Source of the DNA: Nissolia schottii
Lineage: Eukaryota; Streptophyta; Magnoliopsida; Fabales; Fabaceae
Reading direction: 5' to 3'
DNA: 64,000 bases
Assembly: GCA_003254905.1 (NCBI GenBank)
Contig: QANU01001671.1
Span: 440,717-504,716, forward strand
Shown in pieces: positions 1-11,567 of this stretch. The notes below the pieces were generated by a model. That model saw only the letters and a list, made by a program, of their open reading frames with translations, was not told the origin of the DNA and searched no databases. The position numbers and the translations under genes were made by a program. Numbering within the stretch: position 1 is the stretch's first letter; each line of letters begins with the position of its first letter.

Positions 1-1000
1 ATCCCCTGACGCTGAGAGATCCCATAGAGTAACCTAGTGGGTTCCGCGGAGGTCCCCTGACGCTGAGAGTGGTTTCTGAAGAAGGGTTTCTGAGGTCCAC
101 CATATCCCAACAAGTACTTAGCACGAAGAAGTCTATGCAGTGAGTTTATAATGGCATGTGTTTTTACTATTAGCCACCGAAAGGTGCAGTGAACAAGTCT
201 ATGAATATCTAGTTGTGCATGCATCATGAGGATAGACCACTAGAGACTATGCTATGCCCGAGATTAATGAATGAAGATAACGATGAACGTAAGAACCAGA
301 ACAGTACAGAAAGATAAAGTGCATACGATAATGAGATATGATGAATGAGAAGACGCTAACCCGGGTGAGCCGGTATGCGTAAGAGAAAGAAAGTATATGG
401 TACCAGATACTTAAATTGTTAAAGTTCATGCATAGTGCACAAGAGCAGGCTCATAAGGAACGCAGGCATTGTGTACGTCACCATGCTCACAAGGAACGCA
501 TGGGGCTCGATCACGTCACCAGGCTCATAAGGAACGCATGGGACACGATCACCTTGCATACATACTTATGTGATGAAAGCGTCGTTATGTCTCAACCATG
601 TCACCATGCTCATAAGGAACGCATGGAGCAAGGTCACCGGGCATACAGATATGAGTATTAGTCTCAGAACGGTCGAGGATAGAAAGCACGAAAACTTAGT
701 AAGAAAGATTAGTTCCCCGTCACCTAGTAACTAGATAAAGCCGCCCAGGAACTTAGGCAAGAAATAAATGGTAGGATGTCTAGATGCATGAACACTAGAG
801 ATCTCTTGGACGGCCGGAGCATAATCGAGTAACCAGAGCCCTAGTCATAGTTCACCACTGAGAACCACTGTTCTCACCCCCACTCACTTATGGCTTCAGG
901 CGAGTTAGATGACGTCCCCACCGAGGAAGAGGCGGATCTTGCGCAGTAGATTTAGGACTGTAGACCCTGAGACAGGGGAGGAGGCACTCATTGAAGGAAT
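1..1000. repeat. Non-coding repetitive block with short direct repeats
   Basis: No convincing gene is visible. A 14-base phrase, cccctgacgctgag, occurs at about 3 and again near 54. A 15-base unit, gctcataaggaacgc with small variants, occurs at about 449, 485, 523 and 608, each copy sitting in similar wording (cgtcacc, catggg). The base composition is less AT-rich than the sequence that follows. It may be the interior or end of a larger transposable element that began left of the window, but no family-defining protein or terminus can be seen. Confidence 0.5.
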
Positions 1001-1179
1001 AGAATGCAAAATTTATCAATATCTATGTCATAGCACTTCAGCTGTATAGCAATATAAATATAATTAAGTAGTTAAGCATAACAAATAGTTAAACATGCTC
1101 AATTATAAGTAAACTCTTAAACTCCAAAATAAAATTTAGAGTCCAAAATGAAACTTTTAAAAAATTGATTTTTTTTATA

Positions 1180-1346
1180 AATAAAAAAAATATTTCACGG
1201 GCGCACGGGCTAGCCCGCGGGCCTAGCGGGTCCGGCCTAAATGGGCCGAGCCAATTTTTTTTCAAATTTTCACTGGCTTATTTTTTGCATGTAAAACCCG
1301 TCCATTTAGCCGGGCCCATTGGCCAGGCTCATTTTGACAGCCCTAG
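1180..1346. mobile_element. hAT-type terminus with GC-rich subterminal region
   Basis: The sequence ends in ttttgacagccctag. Read on the other strand this is ctagggctgtcaaaa, the usual start of plant hAT-related elements. Inside it lies the typical GC-rich subterminal stretch of repeated gggcc, cggg and gcccg words (about 1200-1330). The left end was not found, so this may be one end of a longer or truncated non-autonomous element. A similar terminus (ttaggggtgtcaaatgc) opens the hAT relic near 29906. Confidence 0.5.
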
Positions 1347-1359
1347 TAGTGGCAGATGA

Positions 1360-2030
1360 GGGTTGTGGTGGGTTAGGTGAGGGTGGGGTTATAGAGAAGG
1401 TGGGGGTTAGAGGTTGTGGAGTGGGGCTGTGGTGGCGGCTTGCCCCCTCTCTCTCAAATATGCTCTCTCTCTTTCCTTATGTCCGTCTCTCTCTATTCTC
1501 CCTCCGGTTTCACTTTTTCGATCTCATATCTTGATCTTCCTTTCTCTCTTAGTTGCCGTGGTTGTTGTGTATGTGAGTTTGGGTTCTGTTTGGTTTTCTT
1601 TGTTTGCAAGTACGGATGTGCGGTGAAGCTTGGGTTTTCGGGTTCCTGTTAGGGTGGTGGCTGATGGTGGTGAGGGGTTGGTTTTGGAGTGGGGATTCTG
1701 TGGTGGTTGGGTTCCTGGTGGCTGATGGGTGTGTGTAGAGGATGGAGGTTGGTGATGGTGGGGGTTGTTGATGAAGGATGGTAGTGGTGGTGATGATGAT
1801 GGTGGATAGTGGTGGAGGCGACACTGGGCAAAGGTGGAGGAGGGGCAAGGGTTAGGATAAGATTAGAAAATTAAAAGGATGGAGAGGGGTAAAATTGGTA
1901 AATAAAATAAAATATTATTAAAATATAAATAAAAATTATTGCATATTATTATATAATAATTTGTTAAATTTAATCTTAATAGTCTATTTGTGTTTTGGAC
2001 GGCTAAGATGCTAGGACCAATTTAGTCCGG
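1360..2030. other. Simple-sequence GT-rich then AT-rich DNA, no gene
   Basis: Positions 1360-1850 are dominated by GGT, GAT and GTG triplets (or CAC and ATC on the other strand), which opens several frames by chance. The translations are His/Pro/Thr or Ser/Leu runs without domain character. From 1860 to 2030 the DNA turns AT-rich. I see no gene or RNA here. Confidence 0.6.
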
Positions 2031-2032
2031 AT

Positions 2033-2700
2033 TGTTGGGTTTGGCTCCCTTCCTATGTGGAGAAATATCCAATAATTGCAACCCACTATTCTCACTTAAT
2101 AGTGGAGAGGGGTCAATTTTTAGGGTTAAAGAGAGAGAGCTGAGAAGACAAAAGAAAGAAAAGAAAAAAGGAGAAGAGAAGGAAAAACGTTTTTTGACAG
2201 TGCAACAATTTTTGATCTGCCGCCACTGCTTCGTTCACCGTTGGATCGAGTTGAAATTTTTACAGCAGGTTCGGAACGCATGATACTTCAATCTGGACGG
2301 TGAGATCGGTGAGAAGTTTCCTAAGCAGTGAGAAATTGGCCACGCACAGTAACAGCAATTTGGGTTTTTCTGGTTTCTCTTGTTCTCTATTTCATCATTC
2401 TTGCCTTGTTCTTTTGGCTGATTATTGAGCACAATTTGTGCTATGATTGAGACTCTGTTGTACCTTTATTTTAATCACAATGGAGCTTGATTGACTGGCT
2501 TGTGCCCGTGGTTTTTACTTCTCACATTGAGAAGGTTTTCCCCCGTTAAAAATTTCCGTGTCTTCCTTTTACGTGTTATTGTTGTTGCCATTATTTGTTA
2601 TTGTTCCTCATAGATTATTGCAAGTTAGGGAAATTATTATCCGCTGCATATAACTCTGCTTGAGTTGTCAATTTATTGTGTCGAATTTCCCATCACGGAT
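2033..2700 (+). mobile_element. Copia LTR-like fossil
   Basis: The segment opens with TGTTGGG, a common start of Ty1/Copia long terminal repeats. It carries the phrase around 2490-2570 (gcttgtgcccgtggtttttac followed by a cacattgag and gttttccc block) that I recognise from the transcript-end region of plant Copia LTRs. No protein-coding part follows, so it is most likely a solo or partial LTR. The right boundary is uncertain. It is a fossil. Confidence 0.45.
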
Positions 2701-3980
2701 AACCACTTGAACCATGTTGATTCGAACAAATGTTTTGCCAGTTGAAAAACTTTGTATAGGCATTTGGGTTACAAGATTGGTTTACGAAAAAAGATTATTT
2801 CTTGTTGGTCTTCGAATTATGGTTAAGTTTATGTGTAGAATATTATGCATATAATCATTCCCACGGGCACTAATAAATTTTGAAATTCATTAGATAAGAA
2901 TTCCTTTCTGGTCTTGAACCACAATTCTACTTCACATGAATGTAATTACACAGGACAAGCATATATATGATCTCATCATCTCTAAGAAGAATGAGAGGAA
3001 TAGGATGCATTTGACCCAGCTTCCTCTATGTCCTTTCAAAAATAAACCGTGTTTGGTTTTCAGTTTCCTGTGACATGGTTGGTTAGCTGAGTTCGTCCAA
3101 TATAACCTTTACGAAGGAATTATATTGTTTCGTTTTAACTAATTTCTCTGTTTGATACTGCAAGTATTTTGGTGTCAAGTTTGATGTTAATAATAAAGAA
3201 AAAGCTTTGTAGAAGACTTTTTGAATAAAAAAGTTGGTTGAACTTAAGTATGAGTCATACCAAAAATGTTATTGAATAGATAAATTAATTATAAGAATAA
3301 CTTATTTTGATAAGAATAAAATGAAGATAAGTCTAAACCTACAAATTTAAATCATAACAAACTAATTTAAATCCTAATAAACTGATTTAAATTATAACAA
3401 AACCTAATTGTTATCATTTTTTTGTCAATATAGTTGGTATCAAAATATAGGTTAATGAAAGATTATATTTGGTATTGAATCGTGATTATAATAAGACATT
3501 TATTTTAATACACTAGTATAAACTCATTCATCGTGTGTTTTTATATAAATAAATATGATTAATTTTTACATTTACCGCTTCAAAAAATTTATATATAACA
3601 ATACATTATTTATGAACAATTTTAATATAAAACTCTTTTCATTGAGAATTTAAAATTAATTCCTCATGATAAAATATTATGACAATTTGATCCTAACTCA
3701 TGAAAATGAATAAACATTCCTTAATCAGCAGGCTATCACTTTGTTTAAATGAACTTAAAGGAGATTAGCCACTGAGCGTAGATACCATGGCTTCGGTGAA
3801 GGATGCTGGTTGTTTGAGCAATATTTTTTATGAATTTTACTTTCAGATATCCTTCTAAAAATTGTTAAATAGCTATTCAAGTAATGTTTTTAATACTATT
3901 CAGGGAAGTATATGCATCAATAGTTTTACTGGGGTGGCAATAACCAAAACATCTTGCCTTTAAACTTAGATTTGGGTTTT
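2701..3980. other. AT-rich intergenic DNA, nothing recognised
   Basis: AT-rich sequence without an open frame of note. A threefold tandem phrase, aaatcNtaanaaactaattt, occurs around 3345-3400. No RNA gene or transposon terminus could be supported. Confidence 0.5.
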
Positions 3981-3989
3981 TATTAAGAT

Positions 3990-4260
3990 GGTGTAAAAAG
4001 ATGTGAATGATGAGAATATGATTTCATTGATTCATGGTCTATGTGAGTAGATATTATACACATGTGATTAGGTTACACTTGCTTGGAATAACTAGTTATA
4101 TAGTTGGAATAACCAATACAACTAAATGTAGTAACTAAGTTACTAACTTATCATAATTACACACATGCTTCACTTGATTAAATATTTCCCCTCAAGTTGG
4201 AATGCCAGAAATGCTGAGAATGCCCAACTTGGTAAAACCATTGCATAGAAGAGTGGATTA
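3990..4260. mobile_element. LTR-retroelement leader-like fossil
   Basis: The wording near 4190-4240 (cccctcaagttggaatgcc followed by tgcccaacttgg) resembles the leader between LTR and coding region of plant Copia-type elements. It is preceded by the typical run of cacatgtgatt and actaagttac phrases. No coding part is present. It is a short, decayed fragment; family assignment is tentative. Confidence 0.35.
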
Positions 4261-4339
4261 GAGCTTTGGGAGCCACTGCCTTGAGGTAGAACTCTCACAA
4301 TGGTTAACTTTGCCATGCAGAAAACGTGTCTAAGAAATC

Positions 4340-4400
4340 CTATATATTAGTTTATAGAAAGAAAAAAAAACAAATTCTAGTGGGGACATGTGCCCTCCCA
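4340..4400 (+). repeat. Dispersed repeat copy 1 (ttctagtggggacatgtgcc)
   Basis: The phrase tatattagttta, followed by an A-rich stretch and then ttctagtggggacatgtgcc, occurs here. It recurs in the opposite orientation at 10395-10455 in the same order. The two copies flank the F-box gene. The family was not identified. Confidence 0.5.
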
Positions 4401-5479
4401 CCCCTCACAATGTAAATCTGTCCTTTGACTATATGACTAGAGCTCCAAGTGTTGGGTCTGATGAAGATGGTGAGGTTCATGAGCATGTTCAAGCGCTCAA
4501 TGCTCTGGGTGATTTAGTTGCTTCCTCCTGCCATGTGCGTTTGTAAATTTCTTATATGGATTATGGGGTATAGTTTTGTTTTTTTTGGTGGTGCTTTCCT
4601 TTGTGGATCCTTGATCCCGCTGGGTTAGATTGTCTGGATCCTACAATGTTGGATAGTTGATCCCTTGTAACTCGGTTGCTTCATCAACTAGCGGAAAAAA
4701 ATAAACAAATGCTCGTGATGGAGAATATCCTTACGTATATGACAATGTCATGTGTAATCTCTCACTTTTAATTTTTTTTATTTATATCATGTATGTGCAA
4801 GAATATATAAAAAGTGCAACTGCCAATAATACCAACACCAATAGCACTAACACAAGACAAATATTCTCTTCTGTCCTTTATCTATGTTGAAAATTGATGT
4901 TTGCGACATATTATTTAAAAAAAATATTGCAAAATTTCAAACTAGACCACGATAGATATGAAAAAATGTTGCGACATAAATTTTGTCAATACGTTATCAA
5001 CAAATTTAAGTAATAGCTATTGATGATGTATTTATTGACTGATTTGTCTTGCTGTAAAAGTGGTCAACGACCAAATATTTCGTCAATAGACATTCATTAT
5101 TCCCTAATAATTTCATCAGTATTCTGCATATTTTGTATGGTGTATTTAAACAATATTATCTATATTTCTTTGCACATAACCTTATCAACTAGGATATAAT
5201 TTTTTTTAATCTTCAATCAAATTTATCTTTAACATAGTATAATAGTATATTTTAGGATTATCGTTTCTAATCTATTGTCTTACTTTAAAGAATGTCTACG
5301 ATGTATTGAATGAAAATTTATGAAAACTAAAGCATAAAAAATTAGAACTCAACACTTCTTACAACGTTATGCAATTTTAACAGAATGTTATTTTAAGAAA
5401 ATTATCCAATACATGGTGCAAAATCATACTACGAACACGAAAATATATATTACTTGTGAACTAAAAGCTAGTTCAATCT
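4401..5479. other. Intergenic, possible gene or LINE scrap at 4440-4540
   Basis: Positions 4440-4540 read as a short open stretch with normal codon flavour (SDEDGEVHEHVQALNALGDL), then a stop. It is followed by g/t-rich text resembling the tail of a LINE. It is too short to assign. The rest, 4700-5480, is AT-rich and downstream of the F-box gene on the other strand; nothing else was recognised. Confidence 0.3.
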
Positions 5480-7515
5480 TTATTTAAGAGTTGACATCCA
5501 TTTTTGAAAGCTCCTACCACCACTTTCCAAGCAATCGTTTCCTGGTTCAAGAATGATTGATAGATTTGCAGAGTTCCTTGGAAATGACAACAAACACACC
5601 GTTGCAGCGGCATCTTCCCATTTGCAATCATTGTCAAATGAAATGGTAATTTTTTCCATCTTTGTAGACATTGTTATCAAGTACTTCACAAATTCTACTT
5701 CAAGCTCTTTTCCTTTAAATCCTTTTATGTAGACTGTCTTCAATTTTTCGCTAACACACTTACAAAATGCCATCATTCTCCAAAAGTTGCAAGCACCATT
5801 TGTCTCATGATCATGCGACACATCAAATCTCTCATTGACCTTTAGATGAAACCAATAATGTACGATAGAAATTAGTAAGTCTATAAAGCCTACATAGTAG
5901 AATATAAGTAAGGAATAAGCAATAATCATATAGTAAAGTAATAAAATGCATACCTCATTTTTAATTTCAAGGCTCTGTAAACTATGACATGATTGAAGAA
6001 CCAAAGAGAGAAGCATAGCATCTTTCTCGCTTCTTAAATTCAAATTCGTATGGAAAGACACTAGATTCTCAAATATGCTGGGATATTTGGAACCTTCAAT
6101 AGTCTGAGACAGGAAGGAAATAAAACTGTGTAAGAAGGGTAAAACCCTCCTGATCCTTTAGTTATACCTAACTAATCGTTTTGGTCCGATATTTTTTAAA
6201 ATGTTTAATTTGGTTATCTATTTATTAAAATAAGTTAATTTGATTATTTTTTATATTTAACCACATTTAAACAGTGATATTATCTATATTTAAAAAGAGT
6301 GGTTAAATATGAAAAATGACCAAACTAAAAATATGAAAAATGACCAAACTAACTCTTTTAAGAAATGGAAGACTAAATTGAACGTCTTAAAAAATACGGA
6401 ACAAAAATAATTATTTAGATATAACTAAGTAACTAAAAGAGAGTTTTACCTAATAAGAAATAGAAGAAATAAAACATTATGTTAGAAAATCATTATGCTA
6501 GAACCCTACTATATCAAAGACAATAAAACAGTATTGTGGTCAGAAATTTTCATATAATTGAGATAAGAGAAGAGGAACTTACCGCAATAGCACACAAATC
6601 TTCTAGCATCCGCCCCACAACATGTGTACAATAACAATGAAAAACCTTGAGGTTTGGGGCTACAATAACCACTGAGTGTGGTAGACACTCCGTTGCATCA
6701 AGCACCATAACCTCAAGGTTCATTGCAAAAACTTCAATGTTGCTCAGATGTACTACTTGCCTTAGAGTCAAAACCTTGACATTTGGATTATGGATCTTAA
6801 TCTTCATTCGAATGTAACACTTTGTCAAAGTTATATCCTCTAACGACAAGCAATTGCTCAAAAATGTTCCGACATCGGCATTTATCGTCACACGGGTAAG
6901 CTTAATGGTTTTCAAATTTTGAGCATAGTTAGAAGGCGGAGGCGATGAGGTGTGAAGGTGATAGTTACTCAACTCAATCACTTCATAACCGGCTAAGATC
7001 TCGAAAGGCACCTTGAAATTTGAACTTCGTAGCGCGCTAACAAGATCTTGATTGCTCAAATTGGACGATTCAAGAATGTCACGTTCCATGTACAACTCTC
7101 TTACGTTCTTCTCCACCAAGAGTTTCTTCACCCACTCCCCTGCTTCCCATTTGCTTTCAACCATGTGTTGAATCCGACAACTTGTTAAGGTATTGTTGTG
7201 GCCATCAATGACACTATTGATCTGCCTCGCCGCCGCGCCTATGGGGTCCCATTCTTGCCCAACATTTCCTTCCCTAGCACGCTTCATGCCTTGGGTAAGC
7301 CGTTGAACAAGGGTAGTAGATTCAAGGTACCTTTGGATTTCGTCCCTTGACAGCATACTCTTTTGATCAAAACTAAGGCATGAAGTGGACCTCCACTTGT
7401 TCTTCCACTTGTTGGAAAGAACACTGGTTCTAACAGAATCTTTTGTTGGAAGTTTAGAAAGGATAACAACTTTAAGTTCATCAGGAATTTGGCTTATCCT
7501 GTCTTCTCCTTCCAT
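5480..7515 (-). CDS. F-box/FBD-domain protein
   Basis: Three exons on the minus strand: 7515-6583, 6103-5954 and 5839-5480, joined at good GT/AG sites, give 480 aa. Residues 6-45 are an F-box (ISQIPDELKVVILSKLPTKD, then TSVLSNKWKNKW), the segment that binds the SKP1-like adaptor of an SCF ubiquitin ligase. The middle has leucine-rich stretches of the plant F-box/LRR type (LKTIKLTRVTI, VKVLTLRQVVHL, LEVMVLDATEC). The C-terminus (LKTVYIKGFKGKELEVEFVKYL) matches the FBD domain. The start at MEGEDR is preferred; an in-frame ATG 28 codons upstream would add a Lys-rich leader absent from the family. The substrate is unknown, and such genes are numerous and fast-evolving in plants. It looks intact. 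Junctions are inferred by reading, not from transcripts. Confidence 0.85.
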
Positions 7516-8364
7516 TCTCTTTTTCTTTTTCACTCTCAAGTTTTTTTTCAATTTGATTGATTGGAGAAGAAGTATACTATGAATTGCGTAGCTTCTCATT
7601 ACCTATACTTATGCAGTCTAATATTAATTATTACTCTTCGACTTTTAGATATATTATTAACTCAATGTATTTATATGCCAATTATATCTAAATACATGCA
7701 TTAAGTCAACAATAAATCTTAAAATCAAAACAACTTTGCATTTTTTTTTCTATGGGATGTATACACATTTTACTTATTAAGTTAAGAAATATATTCGAAA
7801 GCTAAATAATCAATACAGTTCAATGTATTGTAAGATTTTGTGTTAGATACATCTTATTGTAAGATTTACTTGTTTTTTATTTTTTGGTAAATTAAGATTT
7901 ACTTGTTTTAACATATTAAAACAAATCTCGTATTTTTAGTAAAATTATAATTTTTATATTAATTACTTTGCCTAGTCAACTGCGTCTCATCTTTCTCTCT
8001 TTCAATTACTTTGTGACGTTACAAATAAATTGAAAGGAAAATTAACAAAAGTAAGATGGAAGATGTCTAAAAAGTGAATTATTTAAGCACATATATATTG
8101 CTTTCCTATCTTACTTTTTCACTCTGGAATTTTTTTCTACACATTACACTATATGCTTAACATATTCGCATCTTATTGTATCAGATGCATCATTTTTGTA
8201 AGATTTAGTTCTTTTAATATTTGGACTACATATTATAAAAAATCTCGCACTTTTAGTAAAATTAATATTTCTATTAATTACTTTGCCAAGTTACCCGCGT
8301 CTCATCTTTCTCTCTTTCGATTACTTTATACATACATGCATACATATATACACACACATATATA
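7516..8364. repeat. Duplicated AT-rich block upstream of the F-box gene
   Basis: A block of about 130 bp containing aatctcgNNNttttagtaaaa, ttaattactttgcc and cgtctcatctttctctcttt appears at about 7890-8012 and again at about 8200-8330, offset by about 315 bp. A phrase shared between 8075 and 8860 (gaattatttaagcac and tatatat) suggests a third, partial copy. The block lies immediately upstream of the F-box gene, so it could form part of its promoter region. CA/TA microsatellites lie at 8335-8365. Confidence 0.6.
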
Positions 8365-8742
8365 GGTGATTTCTTAGTTACCCGACGGAGTAAACATTCA
8401 TGGTACTTAATTTATCAAATTTTCTATAATTTTTATAATTAAATTCATTAATTTTTATTATCATTTCATGACTTAATATGACATATTAATAGATTATATG
8501 ATATAATATAATAAATTAATACTTTTTAATACAATATTTATAGAAATGTGCACCATAAGTTTAAATCTTTAAACTTCTTATAAGTTGGATCATTCAATGA
8601 TTTGACTAATAAAATGTTTATTTTAATCATATAAAACATAACATAATAACAAAAATTGATGAATTTAATTGTAAAAATTATTTAAAATAAATAAATTAGG
8701 TACCATAAAATATTTATCCCACAGGATAACTAAAAAACCACC
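8365..8742. mobile_element. MITE with long terminal inverted repeats
   Basis: The two ends are complementary over roughly 100 bp. The left end reads ggtgatttcttagtta and the right end, reversed, ggtggttttttagtta. Both continue with a matching catggtac/tatggtac and tNaatttat stretch and then an attaaattcatNaatttt stretch. No coding capacity. Its flanks are CA/TA microsatellite, so the target duplication cannot be read with certainty. Confidence 0.75.
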
Positions 8743-9628
8743 ACATATACACACACGCACATGCTTTTAAACAATTCCCTTATTTCCGTCGTTCTTTTGT
8801 TAATTTTCCTTTCAATTTTCTTTAGTGTGTTTGGAATAAAATGAAATAGGAATTATTTAAGCACGTATATATACATATTATTTATTGCTTTTCAATATTT
8901 CTTTTGGATTTAATTAAAATATATTTGATAATGTAAATGAGTTTTACAATGTTATTCAATCATATATTAACATATTACTAAATATAGTTGATTATCACAC
9001 TAATTATTTAAATGATCATCAAACTGAAATAAATTATTTAAATGATGTAAAAATCTTTACATTATCAACAATACATCAAAATTAAACTCATTACATTTTT
9101 TTTACTCTTGACTCTTTCTTACATACTAATTTATGATATTCGTGAGCAAATAAGAACAAATTTACACGGCGAAAAAAGAAAGGATAAGAACAAATTTAGG
9201 TTAACACCACTTACCACGTCAATTCTTAAGCATTTGATTATTAATTATTATTTATTTATTGTATCCATATTTATAAGATACAAACCCAATTAGATTAATT
9301 TGAAAAAATATATATATATATACATTATTCTTTTTTTATTTTGAAAAAAGGTGTTAAGATTCTTTAAAAAATGCTTAATTAAAGGAAGAAAAAAAATGTT
9401 AAAATATCACTTATTTTAAAAAGCTAGCAGTACCTAACTTGAAGAAGGAAAAAAAGTTTTTTTTTTTATTTTAAATAAAAGTGTCTTACAAGCACAAAAA
9501 AAAACTTTAAAAAGGCTATATTTAATAAATTTAGTACAAAAAAGGTATTTCATGTAAAAGTGTGTTGATTTGGGACTTTTTATTGGTTCAGAATAGATTT
9601 TTAAATTGTTCTTTCTTTCGTCTAAGTC
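8743..9628. other. AT-rich intergenic DNA
   Basis: Very AT-rich. At 8930-9080 there is a weak inverted pairing between gtaaatgagttttacaatg and the later ctttacattatcaac/actcatt words, perhaps a decayed MITE. No gene or RNA is supported. Confidence 0.4.
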
Positions 9629-10232
9629 GGAGGTGTACATGAACTGGGTTGGGTCGGATTTGCCTTTACCTGAACTTGACCCTAGACCCGAATAGACTCA
9701 ATCATTTTTGGGCCTAGTTAAAATCCGGGATTGAATTGGGTCCAAAATGGACCAATGTTATCTCAAACCAAAACATAAAAAATGACATCCATTAATTAAA
9801 AAATGAAGTTGAAAAAATTGCAAACCAACTATTTCATTTCTCTTTTTGGTTCCTATTTGAATAAGCATCACAGTTCCTAACTAAACACCCAGTAATTTCA
9901 AACACAAAAACAACATGATATAAAATTTCTAATCTTAGCATTCTTATTCAAACTTCTATAGTTTTAGTGCACACCACAAACAACAAAAAAATAATAGGTG
10001 CACTCATTAAAATACGTAAACTAAGAAAATTATACATACTTCATGTGCTAGGTTTCTACTTTCTACACACTGAAATAAACATATGGTTTAACTATAATAG
10101 ATTGTTCAAAAAAATGTTGCACAATAACAGGTTGGGTCAAGTTTTTCTTTACCCGAACTCGACCCTAGACCCGAATAGGCTCAATCATATTTTAACCAAA
10201 TGCTTTAGGTTGGACTCAGTTTTGTATGCTCC
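9629..10232. mobile_element. Non-autonomous element with degenerate inverted ends
   Basis: The left end (cggaggtgtacatgaactgg) and the right end read in reverse (gtaggagcatacaaaactga, then gtccaacc) align with several mismatches. Inside, near each end, the same phrase of about 40 bp occurs in direct orientation (gaccctagacccgaatag, then ctcaatcat) at about 9677 and 10161. No transposase is visible. The style recalls plant hAT-derived non-autonomous elements, but the family is not proved. Confidence 0.5.
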
Positions 10233-10394
10233 TACATGTAAGTAGGGATGGACACAAAGTGGCTTATGCTCTAGCAAAACTTGCCGCCACATCTTGCCTT
10301 TTTAATTAGATATTTTTGCTTGCTCGACCCAAAAAATTCAGGACAATGATTACTTTAAAAAAAATTCAAATGCATCCATATCATTAATGATAAA

Positions 10395-10455
10395 TAATTG
10401 TAGGTGGCGGCACATGTCCCCACTAGAATTTCATAATTTATAACTAATATATAAA
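10395..10455 (-). repeat. Dispersed repeat copy 2 (inverted to 4340-4400)
   Basis: Reverse-complement copy of the phrase at 4340-4400: ggcacatgtccccactagaa followed by the ttataactaatatataa stretch. See that entry. Confidence 0.5.
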
Positions 10456-11282
10456 TATAAACATAAATTTGTTGCCATTATTTGATCAAGATTGTTCCCA
10501 CACTCAAAATAAAGATGACGATTAAAAGGAATTAACATATTTTTTAAAAAAATTTAATGCACTTATTACGCTACTTGAATACTATGTTTGAATAATTTTC
10601 TCTTCACAAAATAAATATTAAATCTAAAAAACAAAAAAAAAACAACAACAATCAAGAGATTTATTTGTGTAGCTTGCTTAAATGTAATAGATTCATTTTC
10701 TACACTTGACAATGAGAAGTTGATTTGCTTAACTCAATTTTATCCATGTTTTTTCTATTAACTTTTGACACTTGATAGTTTGCATGAAAATTTTATATTA
10801 GATGTATGTTTTGATGATCAATTCTCAAATTTAAATGAGATTAGTGATATTGTAAAACTTAGTTAACTAGAAAGCGTACTTCTTTTTATCTTGAAGTTAA
10901 CTTTGGTCTAGCCTATAGCAACTACATCTGTAATTAAAAAAACTTTGTTTGCTATAAATATCATAAATGTTGAGACCAAAAATATGTTTACTTTTCATTT
11001 TAAAAATATAACAAATTATTTAAATTAATGGGCTGTGAATCGAAGTGAGTGGTTATTTCGACAAAAAAATATATTATCTTTTTAAATAATTTTGTAAATG
11101 AGTTAAAGAGATAGTAGATAGTGGTAGTAGGTAGTGGATAGTTGATAGTAGATACTTAAATGTCGTTAATGTCCTTATTAATGATATGTGAATATTCAAA
11201 AATTGACTATGGGTAGAAATGGAAAGATAGATTAGAAACAAAAGAAGTAGTTTTTTTGGTCCTACTCCCTTTATCTATTAGT
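10456..11282. other. AT-rich intergenic DNA
   Basis: No frame with protein character. A short run of tagtggtag/gtagtggatag words at 11110-11155 is simple sequence. Nothing else could be supported. Confidence 0.5.
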
Positions 11283-11567
11283 ATATTCCTTCGGTTCATT
11301 TTTTTGTTGTCGTTTTTCAAACAAAGATTTGTCTAAAATTAATTTTTATTTGATTAGATTAAGGAAATATTAAATGTGTTTTTTACACTTATATTCTTAT
11401 TATCTTTCATACTTCTCATAACACTTAATAACAATAACACTTATTGCTCAAGATTAATTTTGTATATGTACTCTATATTTTCTCTATCTTAATGTCAATT
11501 AAATGATTTTTTTAAACTATGTGTTTTTGTCAAAAATGACAACAAAAAATTGATAGAGTGAGTAGAT
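11283..11567. mobile_element. Stowaway-like MITE, copy A1
   Basis: Begins tattccttcggttcattttt and ends, in reverse, tactcactctatcaattttt; both ends continue with ttgttgtc. These ctcc-t-c-g-type ends next to TA are typical of Stowaway (Tc1/mariner-derived) MITEs. The interior matches the element at 33828-34073 (tcgtttttcaaacaaa, cttatattcttattat, ataacacttaataa), so the window holds two copies of one family. Confidence 0.7.

Noticed and set aside
416-661. Open frame with repeated HAHKERM units
   Set aside because: The repetition follows the DNA tandem repeat; there is no protein family likeness, and several frames are equally affected.
1414-1848. Several overlapping open frames on both strands rich in Ser/Leu or His/Pro/Thr
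   Set aside because: They are produced by GGT/GAT simple sequence; no domain and no splice context.
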